DNA from: Leptolyngbya sp. FACHB-8
GTDB lineage: Bacteria > Cyanobacteriota > Cyanobacteriia > Elainellales > Elainellaceae
Reading direction: 5' to 3'
Length of the DNA: 64,000 nt
Assembly (NCBI RefSeq): GCF_014695575.1
Contig: NZ_JACJOO010000012.1
Coordinates: 62,001 to 126,000, forward strand
Positions 37,801 through 47,300 of this stretch are shown here, in pieces (position 1 is the first letter of the stretch; every line of letters starts with the position of its first letter). A program made the position numbers and the translations under genes. The notes under the pieces are model-generated. The model ran no database searches. It was given only the letters and a program-made list of their open reading frames with translations, and had not been told where the DNA came from.

Positions 37801-37877
37801 GCACAATTGAAGCTCACGGTACTCCTGGTCAGGGATCAACCTTCACCCTGACATTGCCTCGCTCAATTCGCGTCTAG
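34836..37877 (+). CDS. Module B sensor kinase with two-cysteine cyanobacteriochrome GAF domain
   Basis: 1013 residues, soluble. Order: receiver-like domain (1-120) with Asn58 at the acceptor position (LLNDMLPD), GAF domain (about 150-300), PAS domains (about 315-770), HisKA with His790 (ASHDLKEPL) and HATPase_c. The GAF has PDWSGQVV, a DESCF stretch with Cys212, and Cys240-His241 (QPCHREML). The 28-residue gap between the cysteines equals that between the two chromophore cysteines of TePixJ as I recall it. It is therefore a strong candidate for a DXCF-type cyanobacteriochrome (here E-S-C-F), binding phycocyanobilin or phycoviolobilin, probably blue-absorbing in one state. A PAS domain near residues 440-470 is cut short (VENSPHKGTATLDRQM, then a new linker). 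Light input, kinase output and the Rcp1-like receiver downstream form a coherent pathway. Confidence 0.92.
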   Translation: MPDPMILLLIDASPTDRALYQLLLNQDDRHSYKIIECEKGKDALVWCEHNAVDVILLNDMLPDLNGLEFLEALKQQSQETVLPVALLVDSGSIDVALEAMNQGAQTYLDKSRITAESLSQCVHHVLAQSRLKRELAWQQEQQRLVATMAQRIRQALNLDEILQTAVHELRSLLRSDRVLLYRFNPDWSGQVVMESVGGEWTSLIGRVIDESCFKGDLVQAYFHGRVSRIEDLHTAAIQPCHREMLSQFQIQANLVVPLIHHSKLWGLLIAHHCANAHRWQEREIDLMQQVATQLAIAIEQAELHAHLLKEQTQRQQAEIRFQLMFDQTPEGQIRFAPDGQVIAVNRAGEEIWNAPAQALVGYNILQDPFVEMDGQRLEVMRAFAGEHVSLVPFFHDPSTLGRPGRPRWVDILLYPIKDAQGHVLEVVMVTRDITDRMTADPEQPLVRLVENSPHKGTATLDRQMTLLALRASEARLSLAQSASNSAVWDWNITTNTAFWSPEFYQLLELDPAITPSLDNWLQCIHPDDRDKVKEQTLQCLTDGSSNIRVEFRLIGTQALQWAAGIGRIFRNSNGEAVRMLGILIDITQQKQTEIALQELNSELEQRVVERTAELVDLNDRLLPAYNSQIQTQDALHTSEERLRLALDFTHIGCWDWHFPSGEVICNEQFFRLLGSTFDTRQVKGELIYAVWRSHVHPDDLDWVVHQFSDSIEKQTEYTVEYRVVHDDGSIRWVMSRAQGIYDETGQLLRSIGILLDINDRKLAEQRLHELNVQLQKSNKELENFAFLASHDLKEPLRTVRNFSTLLQLTCAESLQEEGKDYLNRIGRATQRMQLMIDDLLQLSRISTATTPFTSVDLNRVIDQVIANLEEQIRLTAGQIQVGTLPTIQADPIQMIQLFQNLISNALKFHGTAPPLVRIYVRENLLPQNSANLGSTQNYVLCIEDNGIGFDPKYRDRIFGAFERLQGRSQYEGTGIGLAICRRIVERHGGTIEAHGTPGQGSTFTLTLPRSIRV

Positions 37878-37884
37878 CTCTCTA

Positions 37885-38364
37885 ATGGCCACGAGTGTTA
37901 TGTTGCAAAACGTTCTGCTAGTTGCTGAAGATAATCCAGATGACCGCCTATTGATGCAGCACGCCTGGAGCCATCGACCCCATGTGCAACTCTTTCTGGT
38001 TGAAGATGGGGAAGAGGTTATAGATTTTCTGGCTCATCAGGGAACGTATACGCAGTCAGACAGCTTTCCGCGGCCTGATCTCATCCTATTGGATCTTCGA
38101 ATGCCGCGCAGGAACGGGTTTGAAGTTCTAGAAGCGTTAAAGAAACATCCAGATTGGAAAGCCATTCCCATTGTCGTGGTTACCACCTCTAATGCTGTTG
38201 AAGATGTCTACCGTGCCTATGAGTTGGGAGCGAATTCTTATATTAGCAAGCCACAAACGATTCAAGAGATTTTTGAACTGGCAGACAGCCTTGACCAATA
38301 CTGGTTTGGTCGGGCTTGCCTACCCCGCAAACTTCATTCAAACTTGTTCAGTAGCGATCGCTAA
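37885..38364 (+). CDS. Module B Rcp1-like single-domain response regulator
   Basis: 159 residues. Acceptor Asp is intact (LLDLRMPRRNG), as are AEDNPDD, TTSN and SKPQTIQEI. It begins 7 bp after the kinase stop. ATG 37900 is an alternative start that matches the module A paralogue exactly (MLQNVLLVAEDN against MHGNVLLIAEDN). In module A the equivalent upstream ATG is out of frame by one base. Likely phosphorylated by the module B light-sensing kinase. Confidence 0.92.
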   Translation: MATSVMLQNVLLVAEDNPDDRLLMQHAWSHRPHVQLFLVEDGEEVIDFLAHQGTYTQSDSFPRPDLILLDLRMPRRNGFEVLEALKKHPDWKAIPIVVVTTSNAVEDVYRAYELGANSYISKPQTIQEIFELADSLDQYWFGRACLPRKLHSNLFSSDR

Positions 38365-38535
38365 AGCTCCTCTTACCACAAAACATCCAGGCTTTAAGCC
38401 ACTCAACGTAAGACCCAAAGTGCCGTATTGACCGTCTGGGGAGAGAGACAACACTTTGGATTTTAAGTCTAAACATAACCACCTACTTTACCGCATCTTG
38501 AAACTACTTGAAGTGACTTCTATAGCCTTGGCTCA

Positions 38536-38600
38536 GTTGGTTAGGACATTGGGAGCTATTGAAGGCATTGCCTTTAATAGCTCCCAATGTCCTAACCAAC
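38536..38600. repeat. Long hairpin between module B genes
   Basis: A 65-nt inverted repeat with about 32-bp arms and one mismatch (G opposite T), flanked by TATAGC on the left and GATAGC on the right. It interrupts the module B operon, so it may lower expression of the third gene or reflect an insertion. The remaining sequence up to 38950 has no gene. Confidence 0.85.
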
Positions 38601-38950
38601 GGCGATAGCAATTGTTGAATAACTGTAATCAGGATGTGTATCCTGAATTACCATTCCGTATTCGTTATTCAACTGGATTTGAGATGAGTCTGGAAGATTA
38701 AGACCTTTATCCTTTATGAAATCTGCCTAACTCATGATAAAAATGACGGTGGGTATAGAATACAGATGTGCTGGAAGTACAAAATACACCATTAAACCTT
38801 TAAACTTTATGGATGAGTACTGAAGCGATCGCTATGGCATAGTTTTTGTGAATGGGCGTAAAGGTTTTACAATCATATCCATTCTTGGAGGCAGTCCATA
38901 TTAGGCAATCCACTCCCCATCAGAAGGAATAATTGTTCAGGCGTGAGTTC

Positions 38951-40186
38951 ATGAGTCGTCAGCCCATTAAAATTCTGTTTGTTGAGGACAATGAAGATGA
39001 TTACATTGCTGTGCGTGAAATGCTGGCAATTGTACGGGAGCTTCAATTTGAAGTGGAATGGGCTGCAACCTATGAAGAGGCTATCTCTAGCCTCACTCGT
39101 AAAGCTGATGAGTCCCAAGATGCACCCGGTTCTTACGATGCCTGCCTACTAAACTACTATCTGGGAGAACGTAACGGGCTAGAGGTTCTGCAACAGGCGC
39201 TATCCTATGGGCCTCAGCCTCCCATTATTCTCCTGACGGGAGTGGCAAATCGTGACATTGATTTGCAAGCGATGGAAATGGGCGCAGCTAATTTTTTGGC
39301 AAAGGATGAAATTAGCCCTGCTAACCTGGAGCGTACAATCCGTTATGCTATCCGGCAGAAGCAAGTCGAAGCTCTGCTGTACCAGGCCCAGAGAGCACTC
39401 GCCCAGGCGAACGCTACGTTAGAAAGCAAAGTTGCGGAACAATCCGCTGAATTGGAGCAAACCCGTGAGCAAGAAGCTTATCTTCGCCAGCTTCAGGCTC
39501 GATTGTTACCTTCGGTTTCCCATGAGTTTCGCACCCCATTGATGTCGATTCGGGGATCCGCTGAACTGATAGAAGGTTACCCGTCTGACCAAGATACACA
39601 ATCCCTACGGTTTCAGCGCATTTATGCGGGTGTCGATCGCATTACCAAAACCCTGGATAATGCCTTAATTTATGCTGCGCTAGAGGCAGGTTCCATTCCA
39701 TTTCAACCTGCACCGACGGATCTAGTCGCTGTTTGTGAAGAGCTGATCGCTAATCTTCAACAGTTGGCAGAACCACAACAGTTAGAGTTTGTCAATTCCT
39801 TCCGTCTCTCTTCGCCAGTTTCGGTTGACATTAGTTTGGTTCAACTGATGCTGACTCATCTAGTGCTGAATGCTATTCGTTACGCGCCTAACGCTGATTC
39901 GATTCAATTGGAACTCAGTTGTGAACAGCAAAACGAGTTGCAAACCATTGTGTTTTACATCAGAGATACCGGTATTGGAATTCCGTCCGATGAGCTGGAG
40001 AGCGTTTTTGATGGATACTACCGGGCCAGTAATGCCAATTCCATCCCCGGTACTCCTGGCATTGGTCTTGGGCTGGCAATCGTCAGACGGGCAGCTGAGC
40101 TACATAATGGGCAAGTTACACTCAACAGTGAGTTAGGGTTTGGTACAACTGCAGTGCTTTCCTTGCCTCTAACGATCGCTAGATAG
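38951..40186 (+). CDS. Module B receiver-histidine kinase with Asn at the acceptor position
   Basis: 411 residues, same architecture as the module A kinase at 33150. HisKA His191 (SVSHEFRTPLMS) and HATPase_c (DTGIGIPSDEL, GLGLAIV) are intact. In the receiver the acidic pair (VEDNEDD) and Lys (AKDE) are kept, but the acceptor is Asn68 (LLNYYLGERNG, codon AAC). The receiver cannot be phosphorylated normally and may be locked in one state. ATG 38951 is chosen by alignment with the paralogue. A TTG at 38933 has a better AGAAGGA ribosome-binding site and would add six residues. Confidence 0.92.
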   Translation: MSRQPIKILFVEDNEDDYIAVREMLAIVRELQFEVEWAATYEEAISSLTRKADESQDAPGSYDACLLNYYLGERNGLEVLQQALSYGPQPPIILLTGVANRDIDLQAMEMGAANFLAKDEISPANLERTIRYAIRQKQVEALLYQAQRALAQANATLESKVAEQSAELEQTREQEAYLRQLQARLLPSVSHEFRTPLMSIRGSAELIEGYPSDQDTQSLRFQRIYAGVDRITKTLDNALIYAALEAGSIPFQPAPTDLVAVCEELIANLQQLAEPQQLEFVNSFRLSSPVSVDISLVQLMLTHLVLNAIRYAPNADSIQLELSCEQQNELQTIVFYIRDTGIGIPSDELESVFDGYYRASNANSIPGTPGIGLGLAIVRRAAELHNGQVTLNSELGFGTTAVLSLPLTIAR

Positions 40187-40197
40187 CTTGTAAAAAA

Positions 40198-40277
40198 ACT
40201 GAGTTCGGGTTAAGGGTGTTTTCGAGTGCCGCACAACGCGCGGCACTCGAAAACACCCTTAACCCGAACCGAGGTTA
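40198..40277. repeat. Family 5 hairpin element, copy A
   Basis: Perfect 29-bp stem (40204-40232 and 40240-40268) with a 7-nt loop, just after the module B kinase. Shares GAGTGCCGC and GTTTTCGAGTG words with the copy at 60367-60468. With the next hairpin it separates two convergent transcripts. Confidence 0.9.
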
Positions 40278-40356
40278 AAAAAGGGAGAGAGGTGGGGCAA
40301 AACCCTACCTCCTAATCCTTAACTCTGGTGCTGAATAATCTAGTTTCGAGCAAGTT

Positions 40357-40405
40357 AAGATGCCTGTTTTTGCGTGTGCGAAGCACACGCAAAAACAGGC
40401 ATCTT
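40357..40405. terminator. Perfect 23-bp hairpin, probable bidirectional terminator
   Basis: Arms 40357-40379 and 40383-40405 pair over 23 bp with loop GAA. It lies between the plus-strand module B kinase and the minus-strand DHH gene, whose stop is 21 bp away. T- and A-runs inside the arms would weaken RNA-DNA pairing in either direction. Confidence 0.8.
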
Positions 40406-40425
40406 GGAACTCAAATTAAATATGC

Positions 40426-41472
40426 CTACGCTTTTGAGAAGCCGAGTTGAGTGAGCAATTGTTGCCAGCGATCGCGCGGCAAGCTTCCACCCGATGCCTG
40501 GTCATGGCCATTTGCATAGTTGCCTTCACCGCCGCTCAGGGGGTGCGATCGCAAAAATTCCAGCACGTTGATGGAATTGGAACGGGCTGAGAAATTGATG
40601 CGATTGGGTATATAACCTTCATTGGCAGCAATGACGACATAGCCAGGGAGACGGCTACGCCAGCTCTGGGCGATCAGTGGATGTATCTGGCAGGGAGAGT
40701 TCAGTTGGAGTAACGCTACCTTACCCGCAAAGATAGGAGCGACCTTACGGGCTTCCTCCAGGGCGTGTTTCACCTCCTCGCGGGCCTGGCGCAGTTGAAC
40801 CACTTCCGAGGAGTTGGAGTTGACCAGGGACTTGGGATCCGAATGATTTAATAGCGCGGCAACTGCCGCTTCTGGTTGATAGTGGGAGGCACGACGGGAC
40901 GCGTTGATCAAAGCGGTGGCTTCTTTGAGATACTTGGCCGTGTACTTGCGTTTGGCCTGAGTGAGTAGGTCGAAGGGAGCACGATCGCCCAGGTCACTCA
41001 AGGTTCCAATGGCTGCAATCCAATCTAAATCTGATACATCAGCAATGGATTGACAGAGCTGCCAAACAAGCCAGGAAGTGTTGGGAATGGGATCCCAGGT
41101 ATAGGCACTGATGAGTGTATCTCCATCAGGTACTCCTTCAGGATGGTGATGGTCGATAAAGCAGGTCGGGACGCCATCTAGAACGGCTTCGGAGCCGCTA
41201 CCCAAATCCATAACAAAGAGGAATTCCGGCTGGGTAGAGGCAATACGATCGCGGTTTGCCTCCGTCCAGACGTTGCGTTCGCGGTCAGGGATGACAGGAT
41301 GGATACGCGCGAACCCTGCGCGTTCGAATGCTCGCTGCCATACAACACCCGCCGTTACGCCATCGGCATCAGAATCGTAAGCCCCTGTGACGGGTGCGTT
41401 TGTAGAAATGCGATCGACAAACGTTTTAAACGCCTGACATGCGCTGTTTAAATCTGGAATGTTCATCTTCAA
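40426..41472 (-). CDS. DHH-family phosphoesterase
   Basis: 348 residues. The first DHH motif reads YDSDADG (Asp33, Asp35, Asp37) and the second FIDHHHPEG (Asp107, His108-110), with GTLSDLGD further on. The C-terminal part has a GG-containing DHHA1-like segment (HPLSGGEGNYANGHDQASGG). Such proteins are manganese-dependent phosphodiesterases or RecJ-like exonucleases; the substrate is not evident. It lies 85 bp downstream of an ATP-dependent DNA ligase on the same strand, which favours a nucleic-acid repair role over cyclic-dinucleotide hydrolysis. Confidence 0.88.
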   Translation of the reverse strand: MKMNIPDLNSACQAFKTFVDRISTNAPVTGAYDSDADGVTAGVVWQRAFERAGFARIHPVIPDRERNVWTEANRDRIASTQPEFLFVMDLGSGSEAVLDGVPTCFIDHHHPEGVPDGDTLISAYTWDPIPNTSWLVWQLCQSIADVSDLDWIAAIGTLSDLGDRAPFDLLTQAKRKYTAKYLKEATALINASRRASHYQPEAAVAALLNHSDPKSLVNSNSSEVVQLRQAREEVKHALEEARKVAPIFAGKVALLQLNSPCQIHPLIAQSWRSRLPGYVVIAANEGYIPNRINFSARSNSINVLEFLRSHPLSGGEGNYANGHDQASGGSLPRDRWQQLLTQLGFSKA

Positions 41473-41557
41473 GGCCGCTTACAACAGTTCCTCTCTCAAG
41501 CAACTCACAGTTTCTTTTGTAGATGAGCGGAAGGGCGATCGTTCCGCTCAGCCACTC

Positions 41558-43315
41558 CTAAGGTTCTGGCTCGACATCTTCACTCCCCATCTGGGCAGCG
41601 AGTTGGCGTACCGTCTCAAGGGTGTCAGCCTCTTCCGGGGGTTTATCATGGCGGATACGAAGGATGCGGGGAAACCGCAGCGCATAGCCGCTCTTGTGAC
41701 GCTTAGAGGGCTGCACCCGATCGAACGTTACCTCCAGGACAACCCTGGGTTCCACGGTACGCACACGCCCGTGGGCAAACTCCTGAATCGTATGGGCTTT
41801 CAGCCAATCGGAAAGTTCCTGCACTTCAGCATCGGTTAGACCTGAATAGGCTTTCCCGACATTCAGCAGAGTTGGATCATCCTCACTGGCCCGCACGGCA
41901 AAGGTGTAGTCTGAGAGGAATCGGCTCCGTTTGCCCGTGCCCACTTCGGCGGCGGTGATGACAACGTCTAGGGTGGCGATCGCCCGCTTTACCTTTAGCC
42001 AATCTTTGCCGCGTTTCCCCGGTTTGTAGGTCGATTGCAACGCTTTGACCATCAGCCCTTCATTCCCGCGATCGCGCGCCGCCTGGAACTCTGCATCCAG
42101 CGCCTCCGCGTTGTAGAACCGTTGGGAGACAACCCGTTGTACCGTGGGAGACTCCAACCCCAGCGATTCCAACATGGCCTGGCGCACTTCGTAGGGTTCC
42201 TCAATCAGCACCTGCCCGTTTCGGTACAGAATATCGTAGGCGACAAACGCCACGGGTACCGATTTCAACAAGTCGTCGGTCAACGTCTTACGCCCCAGGC
42301 GCTTCTGTAACTCCTGAAACGGGAGAATGCGGCCGTTTTGGTAGGGCACGATTTCCCCATCCAGAATTAACCCAGCATCCGCTCCCATGCCAAAAGCATC
42401 CCGTTTCATTGAGGCTAATGGCTGCACCAGATCTGGAAATGCAAGGGTGATCTCATCCAGGGTACGGGAGAAGAGCGCAACGCGAATGCCTGCGAAGGTT
42501 GCCCCATGGAGTAACGGATTTTTGTCAGAACTAGCGGGGGCAATGTGGGCCTGGGCTCGAATACCGTCATACTTATCTTCTACCGCAAAGCCTTCGGGCA
42601 TGCGTTGAGTGATTTCAGCCAGGTCGTCTACCGGGCTTGCCAGCATGAATTTGATCGGGTGGAACAGCCGCATGTGAGCGGTGTCTAGCTGGTCATGGCG
42701 GGCCAGCACTGCCGTTTCACCAATATCACCCGTCAGCATGTTGACCCACTGAATGCGGGCCACATTTTGCTGAGCGAGGCGGGCGATCGCATCCTCCACG
42801 GCCCCTTCCCGCAACCCAATGCGCAAATCTCCTGCCATCAACTTGATAAGATACTTGGCTTCCAGAGAGGTCGCGCGCCGTAACAGGCTGATAATGACAT
42901 CCACCTTTTTCTTGTTGCCGCGCGTTTCTACCAACGTTGCCAGCGTTGACTCCACCTCTGACAACAGCAGAATTGGCGTATCAACATCATCCAGCACACT
43001 GGCAGCCACATCCCCTAAATCGCCTCGCTGCACGAGTTCCGTCTGTAACCGCTCTGGATCTTCTCCACTCACCACGACCAGAGCCGTCATCAGAGCCGAG
43101 CCACCGACCTGCAAAACCCGCTGGTCAAATAGCGGAAAGGGAGAGCCTGCAAAATACCGGGCTGCTAGCCGCAAATCATTGTCAGATAGGGTATTGAAGT
43201 AATCTCCCAGAATGGCAGCTTTGGTAAGTCGTTTGGTGGTGGCAGCAATGGCTTCAGCGGCGATCGCAAACCGTTGAAAGGCGTTGACAGCCACAGCATA
43301 GGTATCTTGAATCAT
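41558..43315 (-). CDS. ATP-dependent DNA ligase
   Basis: 585 residues. The N-terminal helical DNA-binding domain (1-190) is followed by the nucleotidyltransferase core with adenylated Lys248 in EDKYDGIRAQ, GLILDGEIV, GLMVKAL and DWLKVKRA, then an OB-fold domain (about 440-570). It has the archaeal-type ligase layout and would act besides the NAD-dependent LigA that bacteria need for replication. It presumably serves repair. The acidic C-terminus (GSEDVEPEP) is short. Together with the DHH protein it forms a small candidate repair operon. Confidence 0.92.
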   Translation of the reverse strand: MIQDTYAVAVNAFQRFAIAAEAIAATTKRLTKAAILGDYFNTLSDNDLRLAARYFAGSPFPLFDQRVLQVGGSALMTALVVVSGEDPERLQTELVQRGDLGDVAASVLDDVDTPILLLSEVESTLATLVETRGNKKKVDVIISLLRRATSLEAKYLIKLMAGDLRIGLREGAVEDAIARLAQQNVARIQWVNMLTGDIGETAVLARHDQLDTAHMRLFHPIKFMLASPVDDLAEITQRMPEGFAVEDKYDGIRAQAHIAPASSDKNPLLHGATFAGIRVALFSRTLDEITLAFPDLVQPLASMKRDAFGMGADAGLILDGEIVPYQNGRILPFQELQKRLGRKTLTDDLLKSVPVAFVAYDILYRNGQVLIEEPYEVRQAMLESLGLESPTVQRVVSQRFYNAEALDAEFQAARDRGNEGLMVKALQSTYKPGKRGKDWLKVKRAIATLDVVITAAEVGTGKRSRFLSDYTFAVRASEDDPTLLNVGKAYSGLTDAEVQELSDWLKAHTIQEFAHGRVRTVEPRVVLEVTFDRVQPSKRHKSGYALRFPRILRIRHDKPPEEADTLETVRQLAAQMGSEDVEPEP

Positions 43316-43368
43316 TGGTGTTTAATGGGTAATCAGCAATCGGTGGTGCGTCCCTGATTGCAGCTTGC

Positions 43369-43602
43369 TTAATCGCTTTGGGCAGTGGCGATTTGATTCA
43401 GCAATGTTTCATCGGAGCAAGCATGTTGCCAATCGTTCTCTAATTGGATTCGAACCGATTGGGCACCTCCACTGGGGGTACAAACCACCCAGTACTTATT
43501 CTCGTTACCCTTCACCTGGGCAGCATCATCCGAAAGGCCACTATAGGCCTGTACACAGGTCCAGGTTGTGCCCTGGCTATCGGTCACGTCTCGTTCTTCC
43601 AT
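43369..43602 (-). CDS. Small cytoplasmic protein, function unknown
   Basis: About 77 residues from the ATG at 43602; an upstream ATG at 43647 would add 15 residues. Acidic and soluble, with three cysteines (TWTCVQAY, VVCTPSG, HACSDE) and a compact look (WTCVQAYSGLSDD, KYWVVCTPSGGAQSVRIQL). No family recognised. It lies 54 bp upstream of the ligase gene on the same strand and may be co-transcribed. Confidence 0.55.
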   Translation of the reverse strand: MEERDVTDSQGTTWTCVQAYSGLSDDAAQVKGNENKYWVVCTPSGGAQSVRIQLENDWQHACSDETLLNQIATAQSD

Positions 43603-44337
43603 GGTGCTTGCAGTATAAGGATGCTGTGAGATGGGTGGGAAATCCACGCAAAAAATTACTCCATCTGTTAGCTATTAGAAGGCGATCGCCCCCGAACAAC
43701 ATCCTACTGAAGCAACGGTTTCAGCTATTCCTGGAGAAGAACAACTGATGATGGATAGGTTCAGGGGATGGGAGAAAAGGGCACTATATGCCTTTCCTTC
43801 ACACCCTTTGAAGGGAATATGGCTCTTACGGCTTTGGATTTTAGTACAGGGCTCTACACGTAGTGATTGACTTGTAGCCTATGGAAAGCGCTACTCATAA
43901 CCCATACTCTAGGTAGAGACAAAGCCTATGCCCTTTGTCGTATTGTCAAACTGTGCCGATCTCTTGTCATACCCATAACGACAGAGATGTTGTCGTAATA
44001 TCATTCCTATGCCATTGGAAATAGCTACTCTAATTCATAAATTATGACAACAACTCACCCTTGCCCAGGAAAAGTTGATGGTAAATCCTGAAGTGCCATT
44101 GCGTGCTGTGCAGCCCCCATAAGAAAAGTCGTATCGTTGTCTATCTCTGACACTCTGTTTTAAGTCCCTTTAAATGTGCAAAGCACCCGAAAAAACAGCT
44201 TATCCAGGCATCTCTAAAGTATGCTCTAGCCTTTAAGCAGATTGGGGAAACGCTGCACTAGGTGTCTTTGCCCAAGGCAACGCAATGGCTTGGGGGTCAG
44301 GATTTGTTAGCCCAAGATTTTCGATAGGAGCAAGACG
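43603..44337. other. Gene-free region between divergent genes
   Basis: About 730 bp without a convincing reading frame. It holds a weak ACGACA/TGTCGT hairpin (43978-43996) and an imperfect direct repeat (GGAAAGCGCTACTC near 43882, GGAAATAGCTACTC near 44017). No long hairpin of the kind seen elsewhere. It should contain the promoters of the small minus-strand gene and of the large kinase. Confidence 0.5.
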
Positions 44338-47300
44338 GTGGCTCAGGATGGAGTGGCGATCGCAAAAAACCTCTTCTCAGGCGGTGGAGAGATGGGGGCT
44401 TTAATGCGGTCTATGGATTGGGCCGAAACACCCTTTGGCCCTGTTGATCGGTGGCCTCAGAGCTTGCGATCGGCCCTGAGTATTTGTCTGAACTCCCGTT
44501 TTCCCATTGCGATTTATTGGGGCCCGCAATGTCTACTGCTCTACAACGATGCCTGGCGACCGATTGTGGGGGATAAACACCCTGCATCTCTAGGGCAACC
44601 TGGATGTGAAGTGTGGCCTGAAATCTGGGATGAGATTGGCCCTGAATTTGAGAAGGTTTTTTCAACGGGAGAAGGCACCTTCCATAGTGACGAGTTGCTG
44701 GCTATGCACCGTTACGGCTATACCGAAGAATGCTTCTTTGATTACACGTTTAACCCGATCCAGGGGGAAGGGGGCGGCGTTGATGGCATTTTTAACGTGG
44801 TGAGCGAAACCACGTATCGGGTTTTGAACGATCGCCGGGCCCAACTTCTGCACGAGGTGGCATCTCGTACGGGTACTGCTAAGACGACTGAGGATGCCTA
44901 TACCTTGATTGCCGAAGCCCTTCAGTCAGCTTCAATTGATATTCCATTGTTTCTCTTCTATCAGGTTGATTTAGAGAAGGGATGCGCCCAGCTCTGCAAT
45001 GGGAGCCCGTTTCCCTTGAACACCAGTGTTGCTCCAGATCGGATAGACTTGGATGCATCTGACAATCCCAAGGGCTGGCCCATTGCTCGCTGCGTCCGAA
45101 CGGCTCAGCCACAGGTGGTCGGTGATGTGATGGCCCGCTTTGGAGCATTGCCGGGAAGCCCCTGGCCGGAACCCCCTGAGGAAGCGATGGTACTCCCCAT
45201 TGCTTTGATGGGACAGACCAAAGTTGCCGGGGTCATGGTGGCAGTCGTAAGCCCACGACGTCGATTAGATGAGCGCTATCGAGACTTTTTGGGGCAGATT
45301 GCCAGCCAAACGGCCACCGCACTCGCTAATGCCCGTTCCTACGAAGAAGAACGACAACGCGCCGAGCAACTGGCCGAGTTGGATCGCGCCAAAACAGTGT
45401 TCTTCTCAAACGTTAGTCATGAGTTTCGGACTCCCCTGACGTTAATGCTCGGCCCCATAGAAGAAGCCCTGCAAGAGACCCAGGATGGTGAGCAGCGCGA
45501 TCGCCTCCAACTGGTGCAGCGCAATGCCCTACGGTTACAGAAACTGGTCAATACCCTACTAGATTTCTCCCGCATTGAAGCCGGACGGATCGAGGCTGTG
45601 TACGAGCCGACGGATCTGGCCGAGTTAACGCGGGATCTGGCAGGAGTATTTCGCTCGGCGATTGAACGGGCGGGTTTGTGCTTGCGGGTGGATTGTTCTC
45701 CTCTGCCGGAACCGATTTACGTTGATCGGGATATGTGGGAGAAGATTGTGCTGAATCTACTCTCCAATGCCTTTAAATTCACGCTTCACGGGGAGATCGC
45801 CGTTCTTCTACACCCTTATGGAGATCACATTGCATTAACTATCCAAGATACTGGGACGGGTATTTCCGCCGAAGAACTTCCCCACATTTTTGAACGATTC
45901 CACCGGGTGCAGGGTGCTCAGGGTCGTACCTACGAAGGCTCGGGCATCGGCCTATCTCTGGTACAGGAACTTGTGCGCCTGCAGGGTGGCACGATTACAG
46001 TAAACAGTATTGTGGGGCAGGGCACCTGCTTTACGGTGGCTATTCCTACGGGCTGGGCGCACTTGCCGAGCGATCGCCTCCGCTTGGAGGGCGATCGCTC
46101 TCCATCCGCTCCTTCCACGACAAGCCGCACCTTATCATCGACCAGAGCCACTCCCTACGTCGAAGAAGCCCTGCGCTGGTTCCCAGACGCCAATGGACGC
46201 GTAGATGCGTGGCCTGAACGGGTCGACGAACATCCACCCGCCCATTCACCCAGTTCCCTTTCCTCTCCAGCACCCAACCTCCCGCTTCCCAAGATTCTTC
46301 TGGCTGACGACAACGCCGACATGCGCGACTATGTTAAGCGCCTATTAGGCCAGCGGTACACCGTGGAGGCGGTTGGCAATGGAGTTGCTGCCCTGGCTGC
46401 TATCTACCAGCAATTGCCTGACCTGGTATTAACCGATGTGATGATGCCAGGTATGGATGGCTTTGAGTTGCTTCGTAGGCTAAGGGCAGAGCCAGCCACG
46501 AAAGAGTTGCCCATCATTTTGCTATCAGCCCGGGCCGGAGAAGAAGCCCGCATGGAAGGGCTGGAAGCTGGAGCTGATGATTACTTGATAAAACCCTTTT
46601 CAGCCCGGGAACTTTTGGTGCGCATTGAAGCGACGTTGAAGCTGGCTCAAATGCGTCAGGAGGTTGCCCGTTATGAACAACAATTGCGGCGAGAAGCGGA
46701 ATCTGGGCGAGAAAAGATCAGCCTGATTTTGGACAGCATTACAGATGCTTTCGTCGCCTTCGATCGCGAATGGCGGTATACCTTTGTGAACGAACACGCT
46801 ACCAAAATTTTGCATAAAACCCGTGAAGAATTGCTCGGTAAACAGGTCTGGGAAGACGTATTTCCCAATCGTGTGGGAACGCTGTCCTATCATGAGCTAC
46901 ACCGGGCTGTAACGGAACAAGTTGCGGTTGTGTATGAGGACTTTAACCCAGCGCTTGGCACCTGGCTTGAAGTGCATGCCTATCCATCTGCTGAAGGGCT
47001 AGCCCTTTATTTTCAGGACGTGAGCGATCGCAAAAGATCTGAACAAGCCTTGCGCGAAAGCGAGGAACGCGTTCGTCAGCTGACTGAAAATATCAATACT
47101 GTCTTTTTCATGAGCGAGGGCTTTAGTGAGTCTTCGCCTGGGCACATTGTGTATGTCAACACGGCCTACGAACGGATTTGGGGGCGCTCCTGTCAGAGCC
47201 TGTACGAAAATACGCGTTCCTGGCTAGAGGCTGTGCATCCCGATGATCAAGAACGGATTCAGCGAGCGCTGCCTGGTCTTGCCCGTGCTGAGTTTGATCA

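Noticed and set aside
38521-38610. tRNA-like words (TTGGCTCAGTTGGTTAGGAC) resembling a tRNA D-arm
   Set aside because: They belong to the arm of a 65-nt hairpin. No anticodon arm, T-arm with TTCGA or acceptor stem can be formed around them.
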